Source: Lingula anatina
Taxonomy: Eukaryota > Brachiopoda > Lingulata > Lingulida > Lingulidae
DNA: 64,000 nt
Assembly (NCBI RefSeq): GCF_001039355.2
Contig: NW_019775805.1
Coordinates: forward strand, 125,378-189,377
Direction: 5' to 3'
Below the pieces are notes generated by a model that was not told the DNA's origin, made no database searches, and saw only the letters and a list, made by a program, of their open reading frames with translations. Position 1 is the first letter of the stretch. Each line of letters opens with the position of its first letter. Below, in pieces: positions 21,763-33,893 of the stretch. The position numbers were made by a program, and so were the translations under genes.

Positions 21763-23157
21763 ATTCCTGTTACACCTGTACTGGCCAGCTCGTCCCAGAT
21801 TGTCCCACTCACGTCACACTAACCCTAACATGTACCGCTTAAATGGAGGACGGACTCTAAGACCGCTCAGTTCCTTATCATACGTAGTGATTGTCCAAAC
21901 CGGTTTTCTAGTTCACTCGGGTGACCTGCTGCTTGGCTGGTGGTTTTGGCCATGGTAATCGGCCGACGGTCAAAAGACGTTTTTTCCACCCTTGTACAAT
22001 ATTGTGGAAAGCCCTTTCTTTCAACCTGTGACATTCAGATGACCTTGCCGCCTTTTCATAATTCTTTGATTTACTCGAAAATAAGGTGAAGTTTAAAAAA
22101 GAGCTTGGCGGAATACTTGAGGGAAGAACCGTTGGAACCTTTTTTATAACATCTTTTTGAAAAATTAACATCCTTTACATGTATCAATCCAAGAGCCAAA
22201 ATTATATCCTCGAAGCATGTTGTAAGCAAATAAAAATATAAAAAATAAAACTTTTTTTCCACCCAAAATTCACGTTTGATTCTAATTTGAAAATGGATCC
22301 TTTTCGTGTTAAGAGTATTTAGATATGTTACTGAAATAGTTGAAGCGGTCTGAAAATGAATATAGTATGTTTATCATATTCATTTATGTTACATCATCTG
22401 ATGTATAACGGCTTTTTGACATCTCTCGCACCCTCCCTGACCACTCCATATCACCCTGTCGCTTTAATAAATACAGAGATATCATCTCTTGATGGATTTT
22501 CTCGTCTCTTGTCATGTTAACGTTCTTTTTTCAATTTACATGAAATATAATTGTACCCCCCCCCCCCCCATAAAAAAGAAATAAAATAACTAAATAATTA
22601 CATAAATAAAGATTTGTCGCGTTACTTAAAGGAAGGGATGAGATTAAAGTAATAACACTAAATCAGTTTTTTTTTCTTTCATGTCTATATTTCCTGACGA
22701 GGCTCATTTTAAATGAGGAGTCACATGCCCCGATATATACAACCGAGCAACACTTTAAATTACACGTTTGAATACGTCGTACCTGACACTGCGTTTTTCT
22801 ATTACTTTTTTTATATCACACATTACTGCTGTGTCATTTTGACCCAAGATACCTAAACTTGAAAACAACGTCATTCACATTAAGGTGGGGCGTGCACATT
22901 TAGTTCACTATCTTGTATCACGTACACGTAGGACAAAACAAAAAAGAAAAATGGCGATGATAAGCTCCCAAGTGTTTCCTGGTCGTCATTTCTTCATGAT
23001 ATGTTAATTGTACAAATGACAATCAGCACAGCTTCAACAAAAAGATGTAATGCTGATTAATTAATTAATTAATTAAGATAGCTGCTCTTGCTCTCATCAC
23101 GTTTGCCTCTGTGTGCGAATTACTATGATAAAATCTCAAAACCTCGCTCTAACTTAT

Positions 23158-23333
23158 GAATATTTATAAAAAAAGCAACATGGAACGCCGAGATATCCCT
23201 CCGCTAAAATGAACTCATCCATCTGAAGCGACATTTGCATGATTTTAATGATGCTGCGTGCGCCCGAGGACTGCAGCAGACGACACTAGAATACGACGTG
23301 GTACTAACAGCTGCAGGACAGCCACGGGTAAGT
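23158..23333 (+). promoter_or_regulatory. Possible promoter and non-coding first exon of the Kunitz membrane protein gene
   Basis: A TATA-like ATTTATAAAAAAAG is near 23160. About 170 bp later CCACGGGTAAGTAG gives a good donor, and the coding exon downstream has an acceptor (TTTTCAG) seven bases before its ATG. A spliced 5' UTR is therefore plausible. There is no transcript evidence and the intervening intron would be about 3.8 kb. Confidence 0.25.
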
Positions 23334-25025
23334 AGAGTACGTCGCGGTGTTTTGTTTTGATTTTTTTCTCCTTGCTTTTTATAATCTTTACTTCTTATTG
23401 GTGTGAGATGCATATTTTTGGGTAATATGAATGAAGTTACAAAAAAATTATGAGCATGTTTTACGTAAATAGCTCGCTTTAATAACTTTGGTATATAATA
23501 ATTTCCATATATAACAGTGAGACACACTGAGATTCGTTCATATTTTAGTAATTTTGTAAAGCTTAATGCAGCCAAACAGCCATTGATATTTCTATGAGAA
23601 GAAAGTTACTAATGGACAAAACTTGAAACAGTTTATGCTGCACCCTATAAAGTCGTGAACTCCATTAACGTGTGAAAATCAAGCAAGAGTTAAAAGTCAA
23701 CCTCATACCCTGACTATATTCATAACATCATCAGTGTCACGCGAGCCAGACGACATGGGATCTCTATTGCTAAAGAACAAACATAGTGGATTTTTTTTGC
23801 CTCTGGAATGGACATTAAATTTCTACAGGTAACGACTTAGGGAGAGAATAATAACACAGGTAGATAACGCCGCGGAGAGATACATATCAACGCTTGTTTC
23901 CTCGTCCGAAAACTGCTGCTTGGTATCCTACCCAGCAATTTGCATGAATCTTAAACTATTTCCTCTACGATATGTTGTATAAGACGTTATGAAGACACAC
24001 GTGTTTGTATAGGAATGGATGGGAGTGTAAGGTTCAAAACGCTATTCTCTTCGGTATAGATATAGCACATGTAAAAATATAAACACGACGATGTTTTCAA
24101 CTCAATTTTCAATATTTGTTCTTCGCAAAGGAAATGTAGAAACAGGTAATTACTGGCTTATCACCGATCCATGCAGAAACTCTTATGCAGATAATGATTT
24201 TCAATCTTAATTAGAGGCCTGACGCTGAATGTGTGAAGCATTTGTAAATGTTAAGTATTTGTAAAATAAAATAAAATAAAATAAAACAAAAGGTGCTGCA
24301 AAGGGATGACGTAGAAAATTTCTGTTATTAAATCAATTTTATGCTTATGGTGATTCACAAAAGTGGACTACAAATTAATGCTTCTGCAAATATGCGTATA
24401 GGTCACCGTGAAAAAACGAAATAGAAAACATATATTTGTTACTAGGCGAAAGAGAAAGCTTTAACGTTGTTAACATGCCCTGTCGCACATGGCGCTGTTT
24501 GAGGTCGTAAAATTAATATGCAGGGATAATGAAGCGAGGCGTGATAAAAATATAAATGCGAAACGTGTCTTCTCTGCATCTGTAACGGTAACTCAACAAT
24601 TTATCGGCCGATTGCAAGGAAGTCGTTGGGCACTCAGCATGTCGCCCAAGTAACTTCCCCTATGCGTTGAAATACACGAGTGCTTCATATTGCCATATGT
24701 ATTGTGATCGGCACGACTGAGTTTGATCCTAATGCCGAAAAGCGTGTAGGTCGCTTAGAAGTCGGTCCAAATTGTCCCAGTGTACTTACACCCGGTGTCC
24801 AAACCAAGTGTCGCCAGCTGATCACCTCCAGCAGGCCATCTAAGTATAAACAGGATTGTATATATAAAACACGTTATGCAATCGTGATATTCTAGCAGGC
24901 TATTAATGACTAAAACAATCTCCCCGGCAGTCTTTGTCTACCTGCTTTTCACCTAGAAATCGCTCAAAATTTAATTAGTTAGAATTTATAACATGGCAAA
25001 ATGTTGCTGCTGTGAGCTTCAGCAT

Positions 25026-25040
25026 GCCGGTTGCATACTC

Positions 25041-25086
<46 letters not shown>
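25026..25086. repeat. (CT)n microsatellite
   Basis: About 30 uninterrupted CT repeats followed by a GT run and poly-G. Confidence 0.95.
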
Positions 25087-25092
<6 letters not shown>

Positions 25093-25442
25093 GTGTGTGT
25101 GTGTGGGGGGGGTTAGAGTATGTGTTTGTTTGCGTGTTCTTCTGTATTAACATCATCGTCATGACATATTAAAAATCACCTTGCATGATGCCGCAGTGCA
25201 CGTTAGAAATCTGTGAGTCAACATCATAGGTAATAAGTCTTCTTAAAACAATAATAGCCCGCGACAACACTAATAGCGTCTTAATTTTGGCAAAGCACGG
25301 TGGTTTATACCTTTGATACCAAATAATAATAATAACAATAAAAGGAATGGTAATGGTATTAGGCGAGGGAAAATTGTTTAGTTCATGACATGACAGGTTT
25401 AAGAGCTCTAAACTACAGGAAAAGCATAGACAAACATCTTTG

Positions 25443-25905
25443 GGACCATTCCCAGTACCGCACTTACTATCTCCGGGATTCTCCCTGAGGGTGCATTCCC
25501 AGAGATTTAGATCGATCCAGAGATTAAGATTTAGATCGACCTAACTCTCTGGGGGTTCACGCTAAATTGCAGTCAGCCGAGCGCGCACCATAGCTAAATA
25601 CCCCCTTACAGCTTTTAGAAGGCGGGACAGACGCTTAAGCCGGCTAAGCTAACAGAAATCAAGTGAGACTCCCCACAGGGATAGATCGATCTAAAATCTA
25701 TGGGAATGGGGTCTTATTTGCAATCAACTTAAGCGGCTTATATGTCCGTCTACTCTACTGAAGCTGCTAGGGGGAAATTAATAATGGTTTAGCAGCTTCA
25801 GTAGGCGTGCCAGACATCTAAGCCGCTGAAGCTGAAGCAGGTTAGCGAGACATCCCTTGGAGATGGATCGATCCTGTTAGATCGATCCGGGTATGGGAAT
25901 CCAGT
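25443..25905. mobile_element. Nested MITEs of family R (AGATCGATCT core)
   Basis: An outer element (from GACCATTCCCAGTACC to GGGTATGGGAATCCAGTC) is split by an inner element of about 225 bp (near 25481-25706) bounded by CATTCCCAGAGATTTAG and CTATGGGAATGGGG. Removing the inner element restores the order seen in the uninterrupted copies at 37923 and 49213. The inner type recurs in reverse at 60286-60502. Confidence 0.75.
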
Positions 25906-26122
25906 CTTTGTCTTTCAAGTTGTTTGTATAAGAATGATGCGAGGCTCGTGATTGGTAACCATTAAGTCACGATGAAAACATTTAATATCTCATCAGTGGC
26001 GAAAAAATACATCAGTCTAGGAGGTCACGCGCGGAGTTCACACAGTCGTACTGGTAAGAAATGTGGATGAATTTCGTACGGGATGAAGGCAGTTATATAA
26101 GAACAACAACAGCAGCACGAGC

Positions 26123-26124
<2 letters not shown>

Positions 26125-26164
<40 letters not shown>

Positions 26165-26170
26165 TAATAA
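26125..26170. repeat. (AAT)n microsatellite
   Basis: About 14 AAT repeats with one interruption. Confidence 0.95.
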
Positions 26171-27103
26171 TTGATAATGTGTTTAGATCCAGCGGTTTGA
26201 AGGAATGAAATTAACATTAGATACAAAACAGCGACGATAAACATAAGGGAAACATTTCTATACGCGTTCAAAATCCATTTCGTCTTATTTGGTTTGTCTA
26301 TTTCGTGACACTGCAGATATACCGCACTTTCAGTGGCTGAGTCATATGTTTAATAACAAGGTGGTGTTGACCTATGCTAGAAGTTAAAATATTCTTGACT
26401 TCTTTAAAAAAGTCAAACCAGTTAAGAATTCGTGTAAACTGCATTTGTTTAAAACACAAGGACCGGCTCTGTCTGTTCGTGATTTTCACCTTCAACAAGA
26501 TAGAACAGCAGCGAAGGGCGGAATATGAATTGAGAACTGCAAAATCTACATTTGAGATCTGCTACCTGCACAAGGTGCTGGATCTAATGACACATTTGGG
26601 AATAAAACTCCCTCTCTTTAACTGTGAGGAAATTATGCACTTGTATCGAAATATAACTGATAAGCGCTTCATGAAGACCGCGTGATTGTTCCTCTACAGT
26701 TAATAGTAAAGCGATAGCACCCGCAGGAAATTTTGTCCCAAAGATATTTCCATAAACGTTGAATCAGATATGTGCCTTAAGTATGGGACTTATTAATATG
26801 TACCGTTAAATATCGGTATGAAGGGGTCGAATGCTACGAAATTAGGAATAAATGCGTCTACTGTTTATGCTCAAAATCTGCAGGGCCTGCGTCTTATCTT
26901 GTGTCGATAATAAGAATGATTTAGTAAATTGTGGTAAAGAGTAAATGCCAGTATTCAAAGCAATGCAGAATAATAACAGACTGAGAGAAGAATAATTAAT
27001 GAGATCAAATAGAGGGTGCTAACGGAATGTTGGATCATAACAAAATGCTGCTTTAAATATCAGATCCCAGTTCAACTTTTATTTCTGTTGTTTTCAGTAG
27101 ACC

Positions 27104-27168
27104 ATGTTACACGTGAAAGTTGTGGCACTGCTGACTTTTCTAGCAGTCGTAAGTCAAGGTAAGTTTTC

Positions 27169-27202
<34 letters not shown>

Positions 27203-28464
27203 ACGATGATGGTAATGGTGTTGATGATAATAAAAATGGTGATATTGCTGCTGTTGATGGTGACAATATTTATATAATTCTAAAATTCATGGAAAATACT
27301 CATTAAGGGATACAAATGATCGATTGAGATAAAAAAAATGTCGTTTTAAAGGAAAGTGTTGTTAAGGTAAAACGCTAGGGATTATTTTAACATACAACGA
27401 CCACTTTATTAAAAGTTATAAATAAACTCTGGAAACTCTACACAACACCCTTCCTTTATAGACCGAAGTGATAGGTAAACTAACTTGAATAATGAGTTCA
27501 TGAGATAAGTTCACACTACTTTCTAGTTTTAGGTTGTCACCAAATTTTTTTTACGAAAATAACCGAAATTTAGTGCAAACCTAACTTCTCATCATTACAT
27601 TTTAAAATAATTGAACATCTTGTCATTTATCTTAACATCACCTCTATGCTTGCAGATAAACTGATATACTCTCTGATAATAATAATTGCAAATGCTAATT
27701 TTGCGGTATTGGAGAAAATTACCACGTGGTATGATAGTCACAGATGATAATAATTTATCAATTTTAACGAATTGACACCCTAGAAAACTTAACAACTGTT
27801 TTGATAACTTACACGATTCAATTCACGACTCACATATGAAATTCGGAGTACAAAATAATTGAAATAATGATAATAAAATAACAACAATAATGATAGAAAA
27901 TAATAAAGATATGATAATAAATGATATTCTTCACACCTTGAAAAGGCCTCACAGAATACTTTTTAGAGCCTCAGTGAAAAGTGACCTAGTAACCTTGTAT
28001 AACTGTCACTTTGAACTCCCTATCTTCCCATGGTGCCTGACACCAACAGGTAGCCCTGATATTCCTAGTGATATGTCACTATAACAACCAGCTGACGTTA
28101 TACTCTGTGGTTTGTAAAAGACACAGTATGTATTTACGTCTACCTCCAATCTCTTATTAACATACCCCTTTTTGTGGCATGTAATTATTATGGAAAGTGT
28201 TATTGTTATCTTTCCCCATCGGTTTTGAGGGATGTACGGGTATATCTGAAATCTTCTACATTTGAATTTTTTGAGAAAGACGATTTGTCGAATAACATGA
28301 TAAACTTGATTAAGGCTATTAGTTCTTTAATTTGATGTCTTGTTTTGGATCCTTATATTTGTATTCTAATTCACTTAGCACACATGTTAAATGTGTTGGA
28401 TAAACAATCATAGTGCAGGTTTCTTTGATTAAAGTTTAGGTAGTGAATTGTGTGGGTGGAATGC

Positions 28465-28512
<48 letters not shown>

Positions 28513-31500
28513 GTGGATATTTGAATATATATCTTTAAGCAAGTGTTAGATTTAAAAAAAAACATTTCCCTTATATATACTAAGTAATTAAGTTTAAGTT
28601 AATTTTTTGTGTTCAAGATAACCGTTATACCATTAGTATATGCACATTTCGTTTGTATATGTGTCATTTTTCTACCTAATGTGACATCAATCAGGTAAAA
28701 ATAATTTATTTCTACTCCTAGGGTGGACTGAACAATTTAGCCCATTCGCAGATGGCATTCCGCAGCCACCAAAACCAGAAGATGTCGCCACTGATGACGC
28801 CACAGATGACGCCACTGCTGACATCCCCACCATAGTGGTGGCGCCACAGGTCAGCTCTGAAGACCAACCAGAACCACAGCAAATGGTGGGAACAGGGGAA
28901 GATTCCACACCCGCTGAACAGAATGCCGAGACACCAGCACAGCAGATGACTATCACAGTGAACGGAGCGCCGGTCATGCCCGTCTTCCCCGTGCCTCCAA
29001 ACCCCGACACTGCCAACCAGGGGGCCTTTTTCCCTAGAATGCCCCTTCCGCCAACTCCAGAGGGAGTCCAGCCTGATCAAGCCCCGGAAGAAACCACCCA
29101 GGAAGACAGCCAGCCCGCGGACAACCAGCCAATCTCGATTGTTGCTGTCCCAGAGGCCGATGACAGCCAAGACGTTCCCGTCCCAAGTCAGGATAACACT
29201 CCAATCAGCGCCCCTAGCGGTACAGGATTCAGTGACCCAAGACGGCCACTCCTTGGCGGAGACGACAACCGCAGGCGAGGGCCCTTCCCGCGGCCGTTTA
29301 TGCCAAACAACATGGCCCCTCAACCCTTCCCCTTCATGATGGGACCAGCGGCTCCACCTGCCGGTGCAATGCCTCAGATGCCACCCAACCCGTTCCTCCA
29401 ACCTGATCAGAATGACGAGGACAGCCAGCAGCCTCAAGAGCCTCAACACAACCAAGAAGCTGACGAGAGTGAAGGCCCACAACAGACACCCCAAATCATG
29501 GCTAATCTTCTGGGACTAATGTTCGGTTTAGGCAGTAACACCAATGTCTCTCCTGATCGTCACCTCACTCACCCACAAGACCAGAGCCACGACGACACCA
29601 ACCAACAACAACCACCAGTTTTCCAGAGAGGAGATAACCAGGAGGTGCCATTCCCGTTCCCGTCAGGTCGTCCAAACCAGTCTTTCCCTACGCCCCAAAG
29701 GGGACACGGTATGGCTATGATGGGCGCCCCTGCTTTCCCGGGTCCGTTTGGCAACCAGAACGACGATACACCCAGGCCATCTTTAATCATGAATCCATCA
29801 GACCAGCCGCTGAGAAGACCGTTCAATTCTCCAGACAGCAATATGCCGGGAATCCCGAATGTCCCAGGAATTTTCATTGACATGATGGCAATGCAACCAC
29901 ATCAACAGCAACAACAACCAGATGCCAACAACAACCATCAGCCACAAGGCCATGGATTTAACATGATCTTTGACATCAGCCCCGAGCACTCCCCTGAACC
30001 CGACCAACAGCGCCCCCTGGAACAACTTCCGGAAGGAGCATTCAAAACTTTCTTGATGCACGTTGGTGTTCCTCCCCAGACCGGACCCCATGGTTTCCAG
30101 CCACAGGAGCAGCCACGCCCGTTTGGCCCCCAGGCTCCGCAAATGGAATCTTACGGCCCACCGCCCGGTCATCTGAGGAAAATGCCCGGCCAAAGAGGGC
30201 CACACGGCAATATGTTCATGAATGGGCCAAGACACGAGATGAACAGAGGCATGGGCATGATGATGATGATGCCTTTAGGACAAGACGGTCTCCAACAGCG
30301 CAACCCAATGGAGATGAACCCACCAAACTTCGGGCATCATCAACAGATGCCTCAACAGAAAAACGGGAGATTCCCAGCTCCACAGCATGGCATGTCTTCT
30401 CCTCAACATGGAATGCAGATGCCACAGCACAGTATCCCTGCTCAACAACAGCAAGCACATGGAATGCCAGCTCAGCAACACGAAACAGACACGCCCCAAC
30501 AGCAACCAGGCATGGACATGTCACATGGTATGGGGATGCCAGGTCCACGACCAAGGGGGATGGTCATGGGTGGTCGCCCCCTGCCGAGCGTGCTCGTCTA
30601 CGAGAGACTTTCCCACGTTACCTTCGCGTCACGTCGCCGCGAACAGCAGCGCCAGCAGATGCTACCACCACCTGGTGGTCCGCGTATGTGGTTTATGAAA
30701 CCGAGACCACAGCCTCTGTTCAACTTCCCTCTCATGCCACCAATGAGACCAGCCAAGAACTTCATCCCCAATGCCGGGTTCGACACTCCTGTCCACGGAG
30801 TCCCACTCCCCAAGTTGCCAATTCTCTCCCATGCCCCCCACAGCGGTGCCCCCACCAACCCCGTGTGCTACCTGCCCATGGAGGTGGGCACCTGCACTGG
30901 AACCATGTTCAGATGGCATTACAATGAGAAGAGTGGCATCTGTGAGCCGTTCATGTTCAGCGGGTGCGGCGGAAATGCCAATAATTTCGAAACCGAGGAG
31001 GCTTGCAGTAATGTCTGCTGTGGTAAGTACAAGTGGAATGTTATACACGCCTTGAAATCAATAGGTTTATAGCTCATCATATATTTGGCGACCATTTAAA
31101 ACTAGCAAAAGCGACTGTAAACCATGAATATTAACTTGTACATTCTAGGATAATACAGGTACTTAAGTTCGTGCCCACGATTGTCTTACGATTATCTAAG
31201 CACTCCCTAAATACCTATTTAACAATTATTTTAAAATTTCATTTCAACATTAAGACCACGTTGATGTGCCAGACGTTGACGTGCCAGCCCCAGTTGATGT
31301 GCCAATTGACCAGGGAGATAGCAAAGATGACGTCAGCGGTACTGCTATCGGACAGCCCGAACCTCCAAGTGAAAAACCAGAGGCACCTGCTGAGCAGAAG
31401 CCAGCACCCAAGGTGAGAATCATAACTTTTTTTTTTTTTTTTTTTTTTGGATTGAAAGTAGTGTGAGAGTTGTAGAGCATGAAGTAGTGTATCCCCAAAG

Positions 31501-33690
31501 CTACTCTAATTCGGGTACATATTGATATATGTTCAATGGTGACGTCCGCTTAATCAACACGTAGTTAAAAAAACGTCGACTCTGTATAAAATAGAGGCAA
31601 AAAGGAGTTGGGCTAATGTCATTTTGAGTACGGAATAACGTACGCGGCACCTCTTCGTTTGCACAATTTTACAGCATGCCATGATAGTTTTGATAAATTC
31701 TAACAATGACTATATTTCAGGCAAAGCCTGTTGAAGAGATCCCCACTGTGAAAACTGCTGAGCCAAAGAAGCAGCCTGAATCTAAGGTGGTCCTGGAGGA
31801 GAAGACCTCTCCAGCCGCTGAGGAGGAGACCATTAAAGAGGATGTCAAGGGTACAGAACGCACATCTTAATAGTCTTCCTTGAATTTAGATAAAAATTTG
31901 TTTAAACCGACAAAATGAATTCACTGAAAAGACTGTTTTTATGTGCTATGCAACTTTACTTTTTAATGACAGCTTTTCAACTGATTTTTTGTTAATTATG
32001 ATATACTTTATTTTGAAATTAAAATTTACAGGGTATCAATTCGATTTGTGACTCCCTTTTGTTTGATCATGGAAGTATATGTGTAGATATACTTCCATGG
32101 TTTGATTAACTCCTATTTGTTATATAATCAACGGTCATTTCATATTTAGAAGACAAGATGGCCGCCGAGAGCCAGCGTGCAGGAGAAGAGCAGGGTGATC
32201 ACGTGGTTATGACGACATACAGCTGGGCTCACAATCTGGAGTACGCCACCATCATTGCTGTGGTCTGTGTGGTGGCACTTGCCGCCTTGGCGCTGATCAT
32301 CCTGACAGCCGTGGTAAGTACTGACTCCGACTCAAGAGAGAGGCGGGGAGGGGGGGGGGGGACGAAAGTAAAGCTGAACAAGGTACCCTCTGATTTCAAA
32401 TAACATCTAGGACTAAGGTTCTGTTCGAATTCTCAAGATGCTTAATTACCTCCCAACCTACATGTACTCAAATATAACACTAACGCAGAGAAGCAGGGGA
32501 AATATATGCTGTTAAAAAAGTACCACGGTGAAGTGTTTTCATACAACTCCAGTACATTTCATGTTATAAATCATATTTTTTTCATTTTAATTTGAACCAA
32601 CATAAAACGTTGTATTAAGATATAGTTTTGATGGTATCTACCTTAAATACATACCTCATGTTTTCTCGTGTCTTATATTTTTAGAAATGCATGAAAAGTG
32701 GAAAAGTGAGCAAGAAGGAGAAAGCAATGGAGGTATGTAACCACTCTGCTCTTAGCTCAGATAGTACCTACTGACAAACACACTACATCTCACTACAACC
32801 ACTATATGATGTACAGAAGGTGAACTGTTCACATTACTCCAATACATTGTTAAAGGGATAATAACTCTTCGTTTTGGCCAAAAAAGGAATTTTCCTAGAG
32901 TAAACAACAATTTTCTCGTACTTTCCAATGCTTCATGAATCCATTTTTACATTCAAAATTAGTCCTTGTTTTTTCTAAAACGTTTGGTTTTTTGTTAGAT
33001 ATCAGAATAATAGCTATAACTGCTGTTTTTGTGGTAAAGCAGAATATATTATATTTCTATGAGTTGTTCACAATGTATTTATTGTGAAATATAGATATCA
33101 TACGAAGAGTTATTATCCCTTTAATGTTCCTTCGTCAATGCTGTATTCCCGCCACTAGCTCTGTATGCCAAGCGTTTTCTTGAGGGATACAAAACTTTGT
33201 TAGAGGTACCATATATTGTCCGCTTTTGAAAATGTCCTAAAGTCACTTATATTTCTCAATTAACACCTTAAAATCACAAAAAAATTTCAGATCTGATGTC
33301 AATAGTGCCTTGAAATGTACATGGAGATATGGCGGTCAATGACTGGTCAGACATAAAGATTATTTTAATTTTTAAATTATTCAATAAGATATGGTACAAG
33401 ACAACCCCTCCTTGTGTAGGGACGGGTTAATTAATGATTCTTGAATTTGAGAAAATTGTTTCTTTTTTTTGTCTGGGGGAAGTTCTATTGTAGGGAAAAT
33501 CATGTATAGGATACGTTTATGAAGGTCCTACGATATTTGTCAAGTGTCTCTTTCTTTCCAGGCCATTCTAAGAGCCCATCTTCACAACGACCTTCCAAAA
33601 CTAGTCGTGACCTCCGAGGTCGCCCCGGTCCACGAGAAGAAAGAGCCAATCCATTCCAATGAAGAGAAGGAAAAGGAGGCAAACGCATAG
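27104..33690 (+). CDS. Single-pass membrane protein with long Pro/Gln/Met-rich ectodomain and one Kunitz domain
   Basis: Seven exons (27104-27158, 28722-31022, 31255-31412, 31721-31850, 32150-32313, 32685-32732, 33562-33690) join in phase to 2985 nt, 994 residues. Residues 1-19 form a signal peptide (VVALLTFLAVVSQG). Residues about 20-730, mostly in one 2.3-kb exon, are low-complexity and rich in Pro, Gln, Met, Asn and His. A Kunitz domain spans about 734-784 with six cysteines, FRWHYN and GGNANNF; the residue after the second cysteine is Thr, not Lys or Arg, so trypsin inhibition is unlikely. Acidic linkers follow (DVDVPAPVDV, KPEAPAEQKPAPK), then a membrane segment at about 914-936 and a 58-residue Lys/Glu-rich tail. 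Kunitz plus one membrane pass recalls APP-like or SPINT proteins, but neither matches overall. Pro/Gln/Met-rich secreted proteins are common in molluscan matrices; that link is inference. AATAAA is at 33888-33893. Confidence 0.85.
27169..27200. repeat. (GT)n microsatellite
   Basis: About 15 GT repeats beginning a few bases inside intron 1 of the Kunitz membrane protein gene. Confidence 0.95.
28471..28509. repeat. (TC)n microsatellite
   Basis: About 19 TC repeats in intron 1, some 210 bp before the large coding exon. Confidence 0.95.
32854..33120. mobile_element. TTAA-flanked MITE, family T, full-length copy
   Basis: A 267-bp element between two TTAA (32850-32853 and 33121-33124). The inverted ends AGGGATAATAACTCTTCG and CGAAGAGTTATTATCCCT match perfectly. 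It is in intron 6 of the Kunitz membrane protein gene. Confidence 0.9.
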
Positions 33691-33893
33691 ATAAACAGCG
33701 TTTGAAAATGGCGCCACGCCGCACTGAGTTAGGGGGGAGATTTATATCCACGATTTGCTTATCGACTGTCGATGTTTTTAAAAAAGGAGCATAGGTGGAA
33801 GAAGAAACGAAATATACACTTATTTGGATTTACGTAATTTCGGCTGCATTTATCGTTTCAATCATTTTGACATTGATATTTTTTTGGAATAAA

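Larger units (their letters stand above)
19721..27103. other. Gene-poor interval of about 7.4 kb
   Basis: I see no credible protein-coding exon. It contains the elements listed at 20904, 21617 and 25443, simple repeats at 22556 (poly-C), 23060 (TTAA)n, 25026 and 26125, and a possible non-coding first exon of the next gene near 23.3 kb. A 103-codon open frame at 26374-26685 has no recognisable domain and no other support. Confidence 0.6.

Noticed and set aside
26374-26685. 103-codon frame on +
   Set aside because: There is no recognisable domain, no splice context and no similarity to neighbouring genes that I can see.
28718-29494. 258-codon open frame on the - strand
   Set aside because: It is the antisense shadow of the large Pro/Gln-rich exon; its composition (Trp, Gly, Leu) mirrors that codon use and it shows no domain.
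29798-31048. Several further - strand open frames of 86-145 codons
   Set aside because: All overlap the same in-phase coding exon on + and have no independent support.
28835-31072. Open frame taken as a complete protein starting at 28835 and ending at 31072
   Set aside because: It has no ATG there and runs past a good splice donor at 31023; the exon is internal, with a signal-peptide exon upstream and a membrane exon downstream.
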